A DNA stretch of 64,000 nt. It comes from Marinobacter vulgaris. Lineage in GTDB: Bacteria; Pseudomonadota; Gammaproteobacteria; Pseudomonadales; Oleiphilaceae. The position numbers were made by a program, and so were the translations under genes. Position 1 is the first letter of the stretch. The number at the start of each line of letters is the position of its first letter. The stretch lies in assembly GCF_003344045.1 (NCBI RefSeq), contig NZ_QFWX01000003.1, forward strand, positions 310,001-374,000. Reading direction: 5' to 3'. Below, one piece after another: positions 8,432 through 17,655 of the stretch. The notes below the pieces were generated by a model. That model made no database searches. It saw only the letters and a program-made list of their open reading frames with translations, and had not been told where the DNA came from.

Positions 8432-8959
8432 ATGGCGATTACCAAGAGTCTGATTTTCTCTGCGGTTCTGCTGGTGACAGGCTGCACCGGAGTGCCCGAT
8501 GGAATCGATCCCGTGAGTCAACTGGACATAGAGCGGTACAAGGGCACCTGGTATGAAATCGCGCGCCTGGATCATTCGTTTGAGGAAGGTCTGTCCAACG
8601 TTACCGCTGACTATACGCTTCAGGAGGACGGCAGCATCCGGGTGATCAATCGCGGCTATTCTGAAGAAGACGGGAAATGGGAGGAAGCCGAGGGTCGGGC
8701 GGTTTTTGTCGAAGATGAGGCCAACGGACACCTGAAAGTGTCCTTTTTCGGGCCCTTTTACGCGTCCTACGTGGTGTTCCGGCTCGACGAGGATTACCGG
8801 TTTGCCTTTATCACGGGCTACGACCGGGATTACCTCTGGTTTCTGTCACGGACGCCCACGGTGGATGACGAGCGCCTCGAGGACTTCAAGAAAACCGCGG
8901 AGGCAAGAGGCTTTGATCTTGACGAGTTGATCCTCGTTGATCAAAGCCGCAATCGTTAA
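8432..8959 (+). CDS. blc: Outer-membrane lipocalin, Blc family
   Basis: Bacterial lipocalin, a lipid-anchored eight-stranded barrel thought to bind lysophospholipids or fatty acids at the outer membrane. From the ATG at 8432 (AGGAA eight bases upstream) it has 175 residues with a type II signal ending LVTGC, so Cys is lipidated. The lipocalin GxW motif is YKGTWYEIARLDHSFE, followed by VTADYTL, GYSEEDGKW, and the third conserved region FITGYDRDYLWFLSRTP. Longer in-frame starts upstream would spoil the lipoprotein signal. Confidence 0.92.
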   Translation: MAITKSLIFSAVLLVTGCTGVPDGIDPVSQLDIERYKGTWYEIARLDHSFEEGLSNVTADYTLQEDGSIRVINRGYSEEDGKWEEAEGRAVFVEDEANGHLKVSFFGPFYASYVVFRLDEDYRFAFITGYDRDYLWFLSRTPTVDDERLEDFKKTAEARGFDLDELILVDQSRNR

Positions 8960-8987
8960 GCCGGCGAGGCGCTTGTTAGCCTGCGGG

Positions 8988-9638
8988 TCACAATGGAAGG
9001 TGGCCTGTTTTTACCCAGATAACCGTTTCCTGGTCCACAAAGGGATGGTGCTGGCTCATGTGCGGGCTTCGCATCCAGGTACCGGCCGGGTAGCGTCCGT
9101 TTTCGTCACAAAATTCGCCGGATAAGACCAGTATCTCCTCGCCACCGAAATGTCGGTGGGGCTGAAACTTTTCCTTTTCCGGCCATTTCACCAACGCCAC
9201 GTGCTCGTGTTCAAATTCATGCAGCGGCATGACTTCAAGCCCCCCGATACCGGGCAGCCATTCAGCGGACTTGGTATCGATGCGCACGGTAGTGGTGTCG
9301 CGCTCATCGAACTGATGGAGCTTTACAAACAGAACGCAGCCTTCCTTGCTGAACGGGGCGTGGCCACTACCGGGCGGGTTGCGTAGGTAGGTGCCTTTGC
9401 CGTAATCACCGGTTTCGTCGGAGAATACGCCCTCAAGTACCAGAATTTCCTCGCCGAGGGGGTGCTCGTGACGCTTGAAACTGGCGCCCGGCTCGTAGCG
9501 CACGATGCTGGTGGCATGGCCGCGCTCGGCCTCCTCGCGCGCCAGGGGTTTTCGGAGAACGCCCCCGGCAGGGCTGGCAATCCATTCCTGGTCGGGAGTA
9601 TGGATAACGACTTTCTGGTTGAAGTCCATATTGAGCAT
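8988..9638 (-). CDS. Twin-cupin protein, ChrR-like
   Basis: 216 residues made of two cupin repeats. Each repeat has the metal-binding core: HEHPLGEEILVLEGVFSDE in the first and HRHFGGEEILVLSGEFCDE in the second, followed by Pro/Gly-rich turns (GSGHAPF; MSQHHPF). This matches the cupin half of ChrR-type anti-sigma factors, but the N-terminal zinc-binding anti-sigma domain is missing, so it is a stand-alone cupin of unknown substrate. Start is either MLNMDF or the Met three residues later. Convergent with the lipocalin gene. Confidence 0.8.
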   Translation of the reverse strand: MLNMDFNQKVVIHTPDQEWIASPAGGVLRKPLAREEAERGHATSIVRYEPGASFKRHEHPLGEEILVLEGVFSDETGDYGKGTYLRNPPGSGHAPFSKEGCVLFVKLHQFDERDTTTVRIDTKSAEWLPGIGGLEVMPLHEFEHEHVALVKWPEKEKFQPHRHFGGEEILVLSGEFCDENGRYPAGTWMRSPHMSQHHPFVDQETVIWVKTGHLPL

Positions 9639-9712
9639 ATTGATCTCCGGTTATGTAACGTGGCAGTTCTACGACGGCCGTTCAGCGCCGGATGTGTCGG
9701 GTCTCCCTGCCG

Positions 9713-10243
9713 CTATTTAATCAGCTTCTGAACATCGCGGAAGCGTGGGTGCTCGCAATGCTGCATCCACTCGAAAGCCACCATCTCGACGGTAACAATG
9801 GTGGCTCCGGCCTGCTGCAGGCGCTCCAGGGCTGCATCGCGGTCATTGTCGTGGCGGGAACCAGTGGCATTTTCCACCACCCATACACCGAAGCCGGCGG
9901 CCAGAAGCGATAGTGCGGTCTGCAACATGCAGACATGGGTCTCGCAGCCACCAATGATGACCTGCTTCCGATCATTGGGCATGGCTTCCACCAGGCCACC
10001 GCCACAGGCATCAAAATGAATCTTGGTTACGGTCTGGTCAGCCAGTGCTGACACCTCGTCATCGTTGTGGCCCAGTTTTTCGGGAATTTGTTCCGTGGCA
10101 ATCACCGGAACGTTCAGAAGCTTTGCAATCCGCGTGAGTCTAACGCTTTCGGCGAGGACTGAATCACCGTCGCTGATTGCAGGCATCAGTCTTTTCTGAA
10201 GATCTACCAGTACCAGTATTGATTGCTCGGCTTTCATCAGCAT
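9713..10243 (-). CDS. Isochorismatase-family (YcaC-like) hydrolase
   Basis: Cysteine hydrolase of the isochorismatase/nicotinamidase superfamily, cytoplasmic, 176 residues. The Asp-Lys-Cys triad can be seen: Asp14 (VLVDLQKRL), Lys in VTKIHFDA, and Cys105 in GGCETHVCMLQTA, plus the cis-peptide region before it. The substrate is not deducible; the length and motif style are nearer the YcaC/hydrolase group than nicotinamidase PncA. Same strand as the carboxylase upstream, about 80 bases away. Confidence 0.85.
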   Translation of the reverse strand: MLMKAEQSILVLVDLQKRLMPAISDGDSVLAESVRLTRIAKLLNVPVIATEQIPEKLGHNDDEVSALADQTVTKIHFDACGGGLVEAMPNDRKQVIIGGCETHVCMLQTALSLLAAGFGVWVVENATGSRHDNDRDAALERLQQAGATIVTVEMVAFEWMQHCEHPRFRDVQKLIK

Positions 10244-10326
10244 CTTGAACTCCTCAAGGCGTTAGCCCGGGTTGGGGTTGTTACCAGTATTGCACAAACC
10301 TGTTCCAGGTTTCCGCCGCAGCGTGG

Positions 10327-13300
10327 TTACCAGGTATCAACCATTGGCCGGTGACCACCACGCAGGGATGCCGGATCGGCGGCACTGAGGCCCCGGACCA
10401 GCCAGTCTCGGGTTTCCGCGGGATCGATCACCGCATCAATCTCAAGGAAGCTTGCCATGCTCACGCCCTTGCCGCGGTCATAGAGTTGCCCTACCAGTTT
10501 GTCGAACAGGGCCTTGCGTTCATCCTGGTTCTCGATAGCGGCAAGCTCCTTGGCAAAGCCAAGACGGACGGCCCCCTCAAGACCCATGGCCCCGAACTCA
10601 CTGCTTGGCCAGCCAACGGTAAACAGAGGGGCGTGGAAACTGCCCGCTGCCATGGCCTGGGCACCGAGGCCGTAGCCTTTGCGCAGCACCACCGTGAAAA
10701 AGGGCACCGTCATGCTGGCGGCGGTGACGAACATCCGGGACACATGGCGGACGGTCGCCTGTTGCTCGGCCTCGGGGCCGACCATAAAGCCGGGGGTGTC
10801 GCACAGGGACAGCAATGGCAGACCATGGGCATCGCACAGCTGCATGAAACGGGCAGCCTTGTCTGCGGCAAGCGCGTCGATGGCTCCGCCCAGATGCATG
10901 GGATTATTGGCGATCACCCCGAAGGCCTTACCCCGGATGCGAACCAGGGCGGTCACCATTCCCGGCGCAAAGGCCGAACGCAACTCGATCACCGAGGCAT
11001 GATCTGCCAGGGTATTGATCACCTCGCGGATGTCATAGCCACGTAGACGATTTTCAGGGACCAGGTGTCGCAGCTGCCGCTGGTCGGATGGTTCGTCGGT
11101 GGCCACCTCGCCCTGAAAAAAAGCGAGATATTGTTTGGCGATGCGGGTCGCGTCGGCCTCGTCCCCGGCGACGATGTCAACAACCCCATTGCGGCTTTGG
11201 GTGGACACCGGGCCGACTTCTTCGGGCATGAAGCGGCCAAGCCCGCCACCTTCGATCATGGCCGGCCCGGCCATACCGATGGTGGCGTTTTCAGTGGCAA
11301 TGATCACGTCGCAACAGCCCAGCAAGGCCGCGTTGCCGGCAAAGCAGCGCCCGGAGGCGATACCGATCAACGGCACCCTGCCGCTCAACCGGGCCATGCG
11401 CAAGAAGGTGGTGCAGTCCAGCCCCGCCACCCCAACCCAGTCCACGTCGCCGGGGCGGCCGCCACCGCCCTCGGTGAAAAAGACCAGGGGCAGCCGCTGT
11501 TTTTCCGCCAGTTCCAGCATGCGGTCCGTTTTCTTGTGGTTCATCACGCCCTGGGTGCCGGCGAATACCGTGTAGTCATAGCTCATGGCCATGCAGCGGG
11601 CCGTCTCCGCGCCAAACCATTCACCATTGATCCTACCGATGCCGGCGATCAGTCCGTCCGCCGGGCTGAGCGCCTGCAGTTCTTCCGCACTGTGACGGGT
11701 ACGCTGTGCAGCGACCGCCAGTGCGCCGTACTCCATGAAACTGCAGTCGTCCAGCAGGTCTGCCAGATTTTCCCGTGCCGTTCGCTGGCCGGTTTTCCGG
11801 CGTTTTGCCACCGCTGCCGGCCGATTTTCGTCAACAAGCTGGTCGTGCAGAGCAAGAACCTGTTGCAGATCCTTGCGAATGTGCTCGAGGTCTACCGATT
11901 CTTCGGTGGGTACGTCAATCGCTGCCACGTCTCCGGCCTCGATAAACATCAACGGCTGGTCTTCATAGACGGCATCCCCATTACCGGCAGCGAGGGCGAC
12001 CACGCGCCCACTTTGTCCGGCCTTGATCACGAACTCCATTTTCATCGCTTCCAAAATGGCCACCTGTTGGCCTTCAGCAACGGCCTGGCCGGGGGCCACA
12101 TCAATGCTGACGACCACCCCCTGGGCCGGGGCGGTGATCGGATCCGTGCCTTCCGGGCCGGTCGCAACTGCTTGGTCTGAGGACTGCACTGTGCGGGTTT
12201 CGGTGAAATAAAAACCGGGATGGAGCCGGTCATCGTCGGGCACAAGTTCCGCCGCGTGGGTGTCGATAAACCGCGTGGACAGGGTGTTCGACTGAACCAG
12301 ACCGTGTTGCAGAAGGTTCTGGAGAAATCCGATGTTGCTGGGAACGCCCTCCAGCCGGAACTCGCAAAGAGCGCGATAGGCGCGGCGGAGCAGGGCGGGG
12401 TAGTCACCCTCGGAATGAACAATAACTTTTGCCAGCAGAGAGTCGTAGGCGGGACTTGTGGTGTAACCGCTGTAACCGTATCCATCGACGCGAACACCGG
12501 GGCCTGTTGGTGGTTCATAGGCCTCTATCCGTCCACCCGCAGGCCGCGCACTGCCGTCCGGCGCCATGGTTTCCAGGTTGATGCGAAGCTGAACCGCTTG
12601 GCCCCTGGGTTGCGGTACCTGGTCCAGTCCCAACTGCGCCAGTGTCATGCCAGCCGCCACAAGAATCTGCAGTTGAACCAGGTCCAGCCCGGTGATCGCT
12701 TCGGTGATGGTGTGTTCGACCTGGACACGGGGGTTGGCTTCCAGAAACACGTAACGGCCGGTGTCGATGTCCACAAGAAACTCAATGGTGCACAGCCCCC
12801 GGTACCCGACTGCGCCGCTGAGCATTTCTGCATCCGCCAGTAACTGATCGCGCAATTCTTTTGTCAGGCCGGGCGCGGGGGCTATTTCCATCACCTTCTG
12901 GTTCCGGCGTTGCAGAGTGCAGTCTCTCTCCCAGAGATGGGTAACGGCGGTGCCGTCGCCAATGATCTGGACCTCAATGTGCCTTGCGTTGGGGATCAGT
13001 TCCTCAATATAGAGATCTCCAGTGCCAAATGCCGAAGCAGCCTCTGACTGGCAGCGATAAAACGCGGACTCCAGCTCGTCAAGCGAAGAAACTGGCCTCA
13101 TGCCCCTCCCGCCGCCTCCGGCAATCGCCTTGAGCATCACCGTACCGTGTTCGCCCAGAGATTCCATGAAGGATCTGGCGGATTCAAGGCTGGTGGGTTC
13201 GTTGGTGCCATGAATGAGCGGGACGCCATGCTTTTTGGCCAGCTGTCGGGCGCTGGCCTTGTCACCAAAGACATCAAGCACCGCCGGCGAGGGGCCGATA

Positions 13301-13605
13301 AAGAACACGCCTGCCGCCTCGCACTGGCGCGCAAAGTTCGGATTTTCACTGAGAAAGCCATAACCCGGATGTATGGCGTCGCAACCATAGTCCTTTGCGA
13401 TCTGGATCAGTGCCTCACCATTTAGATAGGCTGCCGGCCCTGAGCCGCTCAGTGTGACTGCGGTGTCCGCCTTTTTCACATGAAGCGAGTGGCTGTCATC
13501 CTGAGCGTATATTGCCACCGTCGGGATGTTCAGCTCAGCAGCCGCACGGGCGATGCGGACGGCAATTTCACCACGATTGGCAATCAACAGGCGCTGGAAG
13601 GGCAT
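10327..13605 (-). CDS. Single-chain biotin-dependent acyl-CoA carboxylase (BC-BCCP-CT)
   Basis: 1092-residue multidomain carboxylase of the long-chain/acyl-CoA carboxylase type. Residues 1 to about 450 are biotin carboxylase (FQRLLIANRGEIAVRIARAA; ATP-grasp AIAGGGGRGMRPV; EANPRVQVEHTITE). Residues about 485-560 are the biotin carrier with biotinyl Lys near 520 in EAMKMEF. Residues about 570-1092 are carboxyltransferase (ENLADLLDDCSF; ADGLIAGIGRINGEWFG; SLCDTPGFMVGPEAE). Known homologues carboxylate acyl-CoAs. Having all parts in one chain differs from housekeeping AccABCD. The preferred acyl-CoA is not visible. Start MPFQRLL matches biotin carboxylases. Confidence 0.9.
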   Translation of the reverse strand: MPFQRLLIANRGEIAVRIARAAAELNIPTVAIYAQDDSHSLHVKKADTAVTLSGSGPAAYLNGEALIQIAKDYGCDAIHPGYGFLSENPNFARQCEAAGVFFIGPSPAVLDVFGDKASARQLAKKHGVPLIHGTNEPTSLESARSFMESLGEHGTVMLKAIAGGGGRGMRPVSSLDELESAFYRCQSEAASAFGTGDLYIEELIPNARHIEVQIIGDGTAVTHLWERDCTLQRRNQKVMEIAPAPGLTKELRDQLLADAEMLSGAVGYRGLCTIEFLVDIDTGRYVFLEANPRVQVEHTITEAITGLDLVQLQILVAAGMTLAQLGLDQVPQPRGQAVQLRINLETMAPDGSARPAGGRIEAYEPPTGPGVRVDGYGYSGYTTSPAYDSLLAKVIVHSEGDYPALLRRAYRALCEFRLEGVPSNIGFLQNLLQHGLVQSNTLSTRFIDTHAAELVPDDDRLHPGFYFTETRTVQSSDQAVATGPEGTDPITAPAQGVVVSIDVAPGQAVAEGQQVAILEAMKMEFVIKAGQSGRVVALAAGNGDAVYEDQPLMFIEAGDVAAIDVPTEESVDLEHIRKDLQQVLALHDQLVDENRPAAVAKRRKTGQRTARENLADLLDDCSFMEYGALAVAAQRTRHSAEELQALSPADGLIAGIGRINGEWFGAETARCMAMSYDYTVFAGTQGVMNHKKTDRMLELAEKQRLPLVFFTEGGGGRPGDVDWVGVAGLDCTTFLRMARLSGRVPLIGIASGRCFAGNAALLGCCDVIIATENATIGMAGPAMIEGGGLGRFMPEEVGPVSTQSRNGVVDIVAGDEADATRIAKQYLAFFQGEVATDEPSDQRQLRHLVPENRLRGYDIREVINTLADHASVIELRSAFAPGMVTALVRIRGKAFGVIANNPMHLGGAIDALAADKAARFMQLCDAHGLPLLSLCDTPGFMVGPEAEQQATVRHVSRMFVTAASMTVPFFTVVLRKGYGLGAQAMAAGSFHAPLFTVGWPSSEFGAMGLEGAVRLGFAKELAAIENQDERKALFDKLVGQLYDRGKGVSMASFLEIDAVIDPAETRDWLVRGLSAADPASLRGGHRPMVDTW

Positions 13606-13766
13606 GGGTCAAAGTATCCTCTGGGCAAGTGTTGTTCCTGGTATTAATGTTAGCAACCAACACACTAGCGTAGAACGCCCGCACCGGGGGTTGAAGTGAT
13701 CTTTACTTATCCATGAATATGAGCCCTATTGATTGCTTAAACGATTCATATCGAAGTGGAGCCGGA

Positions 13767-13973
13767 ATGTCACGTTGGTTAATAATGGCGGGTATAGCAC
13801 TGGTTGTTCTGGGCCTGCTGGTTCACTTTGCCCCCTGGCTGTTCCAGTGGTTCGGCAAGCTGCCCGGGGACATCAATATCCGCTCAGACAGGAGTCAGCT
13901 GTTCATTCCTGTCACCTCGATGATCCTGATCAGCGTCCTCCTTACGATCGTCCTGAACTTGTTCAATCGCTAG
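13767..13973 (+). CDS. DUF2905 small inner-membrane protein
   Basis: 68 residues from the ATG at 13767, preceded by GGAG. Two hydrophobic segments (MSRWLIMAGIALVVLGLLVHF and a C-terminal IPVTSMILISVLLTIVLNLF) flank the conserved PWLFQWFGKLPGDINI turn that defines the DUF2905 family. Function unknown. An in-frame ATG at 13713 would add 18 residues that do not fit the family. Confidence 0.85.
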   Translation: MSRWLIMAGIALVVLGLLVHFAPWLFQWFGKLPGDINIRSDRSQLFIPVTSMILISVLLTIVLNLFNR

Positions 13974-14099
13974 TCAGCTCGAGCCCCGGAGCACTCCAGG
14001 TGAAACGATTTCAAAATTGGAGTTGCCAAATCCCGCCAAAACCATTAGAGTTTGCGCCCTCAAATGAGCGACAAAATTGCTGATTTGGAACAGTTTATT

Positions 14100-14190
14100 G
14101 GAGAGGTGGCCGAGTGGCTGAAGGCGCACGCCTGGAAAGTGTGTAAACGTTAATAGCGTTTCGAGGGTTCGAATCCCTCCCTCTCCGCCA
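14100..14190 (+). tRNA. tRNA-Ser(GGA)
   Basis: 91-base class II tRNA with encoded CCA. The 7-bp acceptor stem GGAGAGG pairs with CCTCTCC, the discriminator is G, the T arm is GAGGGTTCGAATCCCTC, the long variable arm is present, and the anticodon GGA is at 14134-14136 within CTGGAAA. Close to the E. coli tRNA-Ser(GGA) layout. Confidence 0.97.
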
Positions 14191-14195
14191 ATACA

Positions 14196-14224
14196 AAACC
14201 CCAGCAGAAATGCTGGGGTTTTTT
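14196..14224 (+). terminator. Rho-independent terminator of tRNA-Ser
   Basis: Stem CCCCAGCA/TGCTGGGG with GAAA loop, followed by six T residues, starting five bases after the tRNA CCA end. Confidence 0.9.
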
Positions 14225-14324
14225 ATTGAAGGACTGGCAGGGAGGTAGGAAGGGCCCTCGCGAGCTCTACCGAAGCCTGACTCCCGGACTGACGGCCAGA
14301 AGCCCGAATAATCCCTCCCTGGGA

Positions 14325-15428
14325 CTATTTGAGTTCGGCAGTGTGCTTCCGTCTCTCCCTCTTCACCTGATACATCGCGTCATCCGCCCGGGCAAGCAAC
14401 GCCTCCGGGCTTTTCATGCCGGGCTCTGAGGTTACGACACCGACGCTGGCCCCCTCATAATCGATACTGGTCATGCCCAGATGAAATGTGCCCCGACTCA
14501 GAGCTTCGAGCCGTTGCCGTATCGCTATTCGGCTCCTTTCGTAATCACTGGAAAAAGCAGTACCAAATACAACAAATTCATCGCCTCCGATACGGGCGAT
14601 GAAGTCGCCTTCCCGGAGACCGGCTTTGATTCTTTTCGCCATCTCGATCAGGAACCGGTCTCCCGCGTCGTGACCATAGTCATCATTGATAGACTTGAAC
14701 CCGTCCAGATCGATGAAGGCAAGATGAATGCGGCCATTGCCACGGTCTGCATTAGCCAGTGAGCGCTTCAGCTCAGCGTCCATCGCGCGGCGGTTGGGAA
14801 TGCCGGTCAGCGGGTCAGAGCGCGCATACTCCTGCAGTGTTATGTGCTCGCGCCTGAGCGTTGCGAGCAACTGGTCCCTTTCCAGTTGGCGAGCAATCAG
14901 GCGACTGAACATGGCAAGCAAGCGCCGGGCTTCGTCCGATACCTTGACCTTGTGCCTGCTCGCGCCACACAGCGTCCCGTAAAGTTCGTTGTCACCAATG
15001 TGCACCGGTTCGCTGACGTAGGTAACAAGTCCGAGCGTCTTTGCCGCCTCTGAATCTCCCCAGAGATATCTGACGTTATCGGTATACAGCTGCCCTTCAT
15101 CGATCGCACGCTTGCACAGTGTGTCACCCCAGGAAACTGTTAACCCCTCCGGAATAGACAGATTTTTGCTGTTGCGGGCAAAGACTATTCTCTGCACACC
15201 TTTGGCAGTATCAATGCTAGTCAGGTAAGTGGATTCCAGCCCTGTCACGGCTTCCAGAAGTTCCAGCAGCGATTTGACCAGCGTTTCCAGGTCTTCGTCG
15301 TCCGAGACGGCGGCTGCCAGTTTGTTCAACATCTCATTCATTGCAATTACTCTGCACTGCTGACTATCGAAATATTTGTCCTCTAATAGGCTCTCAAATA
15401 TTATCCAGTATTGTAAATGTCGATTCAT
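14325..15428 (-). CDS. GAF-GGDEF diguanylate cyclase
   Basis: Makes cyclic di-GMP from two GTP. Up to 367 residues; the ATG at 15341 (MNEMLNKLAAAVSDDEDL, 338 residues) is the likelier start since the first 29 residues look non-conserved. GAF domain about residues 45-190 of the long form; GGDEF domain about 200-365 with DPLTGIPNRRAMD, FIDLDGFKSINDDYGHDAGD, and an intact ARIGGDEF active site. An RxxD product-inhibition site (REGD) sits five residues before GGDEF. No membrane segment. The longest start ends four bases from the AEC gene stop. Confidence 0.92.
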   Translation of the reverse strand: MNRHLQYWIIFESLLEDKYFDSQQCRVIAMNEMLNKLAAAVSDDEDLETLVKSLLELLEAVTGLESTYLTSIDTAKGVQRIVFARNSKNLSIPEGLTVSWGDTLCKRAIDEGQLYTDNVRYLWGDSEAAKTLGLVTYVSEPVHIGDNELYGTLCGASRHKVKVSDEARRLLAMFSRLIARQLERDQLLATLRREHITLQEYARSDPLTGIPNRRAMDAELKRSLANADRGNGRIHLAFIDLDGFKSINDDYGHDAGDRFLIEMAKRIKAGLREGDFIARIGGDEFVVFGTAFSSDYERSRIAIRQRLEALSRGTFHLGMTSIDYEGASVGVVTSEPGMKSPEALLARADDAMYQVKRERRKHTAELK

Positions 15429-15431
15429 TGT

Positions 15432-16379
15432 TCAGATTATCCCTGCAGTGCGCAGCGCAAAGACGCCAAGGGTTACTGTCGCGCTGGCCATCAAGGTGGT
15501 CAGAGCCACTATATTGGCAGCCAGTCGGTCGTTGCCACCCAGTGCCTTGACCATCACGAAGCTCGCGGCCGCAGTGGGGCTGGCAAAGAACAGGAACATC
15601 AATCCGAGTTCCCGGCCTTCAAATCCTGCCAGCCAGGCAGCCAGTGTGCATAGGACCGGCAGCGTCACCATCTTCATGACACTGGCACTGATGGCCAGCT
15701 TGCGGTCATTGCGCATGGCGCTCAAGGACAGGGTTCCGCCAATACACAGCAAGGCCAGGGGCAGGGTGAGGGAGGCAAAATAGTCGCCACTGGTCATCAG
15801 CCACGCGGGCAGAGTGATGCCCGACCATGCAAAGGGCACGGCGACCAGCACGGCCAGGATCAGAGGATTGCGGACGATATCACCGAGGATTCGGCTCCAG
15901 CTGGCAGACTGTCCCGGTTGATAGGTGGTCAGCACGATGACCGAGAGCGCATTGTAGGAAATGATCACCACCCCCAGCAGCAAACCGCCGGCAGACAGAC
16001 CGTAATCGCCGTAAAGACTGGCGGCCAGCGCCAGGCCGACAATCCCGCAATTACCCCGGAAGGCGCCCTGGACATACACCCCCCGATCAATCGCTGGCAC
16101 GGCACGCATGGCCCACAGCCAGGATAAGAGAAAGCTGGCCAGTGTCGCGGCCACGAAAAATCCCAGTAATGCGGGGTTGAGGGTAGTGTCCAGGTCTGCC
16201 CGTACAATACTCAGGAACACCAGGGTGGGCAGAGTAGCCCGAAACACCAGCGCCGACGCGGTGTTGATGAAGGTGGCGTCTATCCAGCCCAGGCCCCTGA
16301 GGCCCAGCCCGATAAACACCATGGCGAATACCGGCAGGGTGATCTCAAGGGTGTGTAGAAAGGTGTCCAGGAGCGCCAT
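15432..16379 (-). CDS. AEC-family (auxin efflux carrier-like) transporter
   Basis: 315-residue inner-membrane protein with about ten hydrophobic helices in two five-helix repeats. The sequence style (LPVFAMVFIGLGLRGLGWID; FRATLPTLVFLSIV; GNCGIVGLALAASLYGD; LALLCIGGTLSL) is that of AEC/malate permease-like carriers; the GNxGxxGL motif is the crossover region. Substrate unknown. Starts 11 bases after acyP. Confidence 0.85.
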   Translation of the reverse strand: MALLDTFLHTLEITLPVFAMVFIGLGLRGLGWIDATFINTASALVFRATLPTLVFLSIVRADLDTTLNPALLGFFVAATLASFLLSWLWAMRAVPAIDRGVYVQGAFRGNCGIVGLALAASLYGDYGLSAGGLLLGVVIISYNALSVIVLTTYQPGQSASWSRILGDIVRNPLILAVLVAVPFAWSGITLPAWLMTSGDYFASLTLPLALLCIGGTLSLSAMRNDRKLAISASVMKMVTLPVLCTLAAWLAGFEGRELGLMFLFFASPTAAASFVMVKALGGNDRLAANIVALTTLMASATVTLGVFALRTAGII

Positions 16380-16390
16380 TCTGCCGGAGC

Positions 16391-16666
16391 TTACCGGGTC
16401 TCGAAGCGGGTAAATTCACCTGTGGCCGGACTTTCGTTGGCGTCGATCCCGTCCACCTTTGCCGCAGGCGGCCCCTCATGACACCATTGCCTGAGAGAAC
16501 TCAGTGCTGCTGAAGGGCCTTCGGCGACCAGTTCCACGCGGCCATCGGGCAGGTTTTTCGCGTAGCCGGTCACGCCGAGTTCAGTTGCCTTCTCGGCTGC
16601 GGACGCGCGATAGTAAACCCCCTGTACCTTGCCGCTGATCAACATCGTCAGCCTCTGCTGGCTCAT
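16391..16666 (-). CDS. acyP: Acylphosphatase
   Basis: 91-residue enzyme that hydrolyses acyl phosphates. The signature ISGKVQGVYYRASAAEKATELG holds the catalytic Arg (in VYYRAS) and the GYAKNLPDGRVELVAEG segment holds the catalytic Asn. Full length for the family. Lies between the DUF938 methyltransferase and the AEC gene in a tight minus-strand run. Confidence 0.95.
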   Translation of the reverse strand: MSQQRLTMLISGKVQGVYYRASAAEKATELGVTGYAKNLPDGRVELVAEGPSAALSSLRQWCHEGPPAAKVDGIDANESPATGEFTRFETR

Positions 16667-16713
16667 GGTCTGATCCTCCCTTTTGCGAAGACTCTTCTTT
16701 GATGGATGACTGC

Positions 16714-17313
16714 CTACAGTTTACGCCAGACCAGCAATCGGTTGTTGGCGGGCATCCCATGGTCGCTTTCGAGCCGGAATCCCGCCTGCGCTGCCAGCCC
16801 CAGCAGGTCATCCATATCGCGAATGCCCATGTGTGGCGCCTGAGCGCGAAGGTGCCGGTCGAACAGCCGGTTGCTGTCACTGGTATGGGCGCCACCGTAG
16901 CTGAATGGGCCGTAAAGGCAAAACGGCATTCCGGTATGCATTCGCCGTGCGAGCCCGGCGAACATGGACTCCACCTCATTCCAGGCCATGATGTGAGCGG
17001 TGTTCGCCGAGTAGGCGCCATCAATGCGCTCAACTGGCCAGTCTGCTGATGCCGCGTCCAGTTCCACAGGCGGACAAATATTGGTCAGGGTGGAATCCTC
17101 AATCCAGCCCAGACAGTGGCTGCTGGCACCCGGGCGGTCGCTGGGCTGCCAGACAAGATAGGGCATTGCCGAGGCAAAATGAACAGCGTGCTGGCCCGTG
17201 CCGGTGCCGATCTCGAGTATTGTACCCGGCCCGGTAAATGTCTGTCGGATGCGCTCGAGAATCGGCTGCTTGTTGTTCTCGCAGGCCTGGGAGAAAGGCT
17301 TGTGGGGAGCCAT
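16714..17313 (-). CDS. DUF938-family SAM-dependent methyltransferase
   Basis: 199 residues. SAM-binding motif I is ILEIGTGTGQHAVHFASAMP; further family features are WQPSDR and GAYSANTAHIMAWNEVE, which mark DUF938 proteins. Substrate unknown. Begins three bases after azlD stops, so it is translated as part of the azlCD run. Confidence 0.88.
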   Translation of the reverse strand: MAPHKPFSQACENNKQPILERIRQTFTGPGTILEIGTGTGQHAVHFASAMPYLVWQPSDRPGASSHCLGWIEDSTLTNICPPVELDAASADWPVERIDGAYSANTAHIMAWNEVESMFAGLARRMHTGMPFCLYGPFSYGGAHTSDSNRLFDRHLRAQAPHMGIRDMDDLLGLAAQAGFRLESDHGMPANNRLLVWRKL

Positions 17314-17316
17314 GAT

Positions 17317-17655
17317 TTACGCCTGTATCAGGTTCAGCTGCAGTATTGCCATATAGGCCATCGTGCCAGAAGCGATGGACAAAAGCGCGTTGCGTCGCCA
17401 AAGGTGAATCGCTACGACCAGCACGGCGGGAACCAGTGCATCAAACCCCGGAAGGGCGTTATTCCAGGTAGCGGAGCGCTGGAGAAACACTGTTGCCAGC
17501 AGGGCCATGACCGCTGCGGGAAGGTAACGGCCGAGGTGGCGAACCAGAGGGTGTTCCGTATGTCTGTGGAAAAACAGGAACGGAATGACCCGGGTTGCGA
17601 AGGTGGCAGCGGCTGCGACCGCAATGAATCCGGTCAGATACCACATGTCAGACAT
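17317..17655 (-). CDS. azlD: AzlD-type branched-chain amino acid transporter subunit
   Basis: 112-residue membrane protein from the ATG at 17655 (MSDMWYLTGFIAVAAAATF). Four hydrophobic helices and the family segment ATRVIPFLFFHR. AzlC and AzlD together export branched-chain amino acids or analogues (as AzlCD, YgaZH). The start overlaps the end of azlC by eight bases, which fixes this start over a longer upstream frame. Confidence 0.88.
   Translation of the reverse strand: MSDMWYLTGFIAVAAAATFATRVIPFLFFHRHTEHPLVRHLGRYLPAAVMALLATVFLQRSATWNNALPGFDALVPAVLVVAIHLWRRNALLSIASGTMAYMAILQLNLIQA

Noticed and set aside
11065-12180. Open frame of 371 codons on the plus strand
   Set aside because: Lies wholly antisense within the carboxylase gene; its translation has no recognisable domain and reflects the GC-rich codon use of the true gene.
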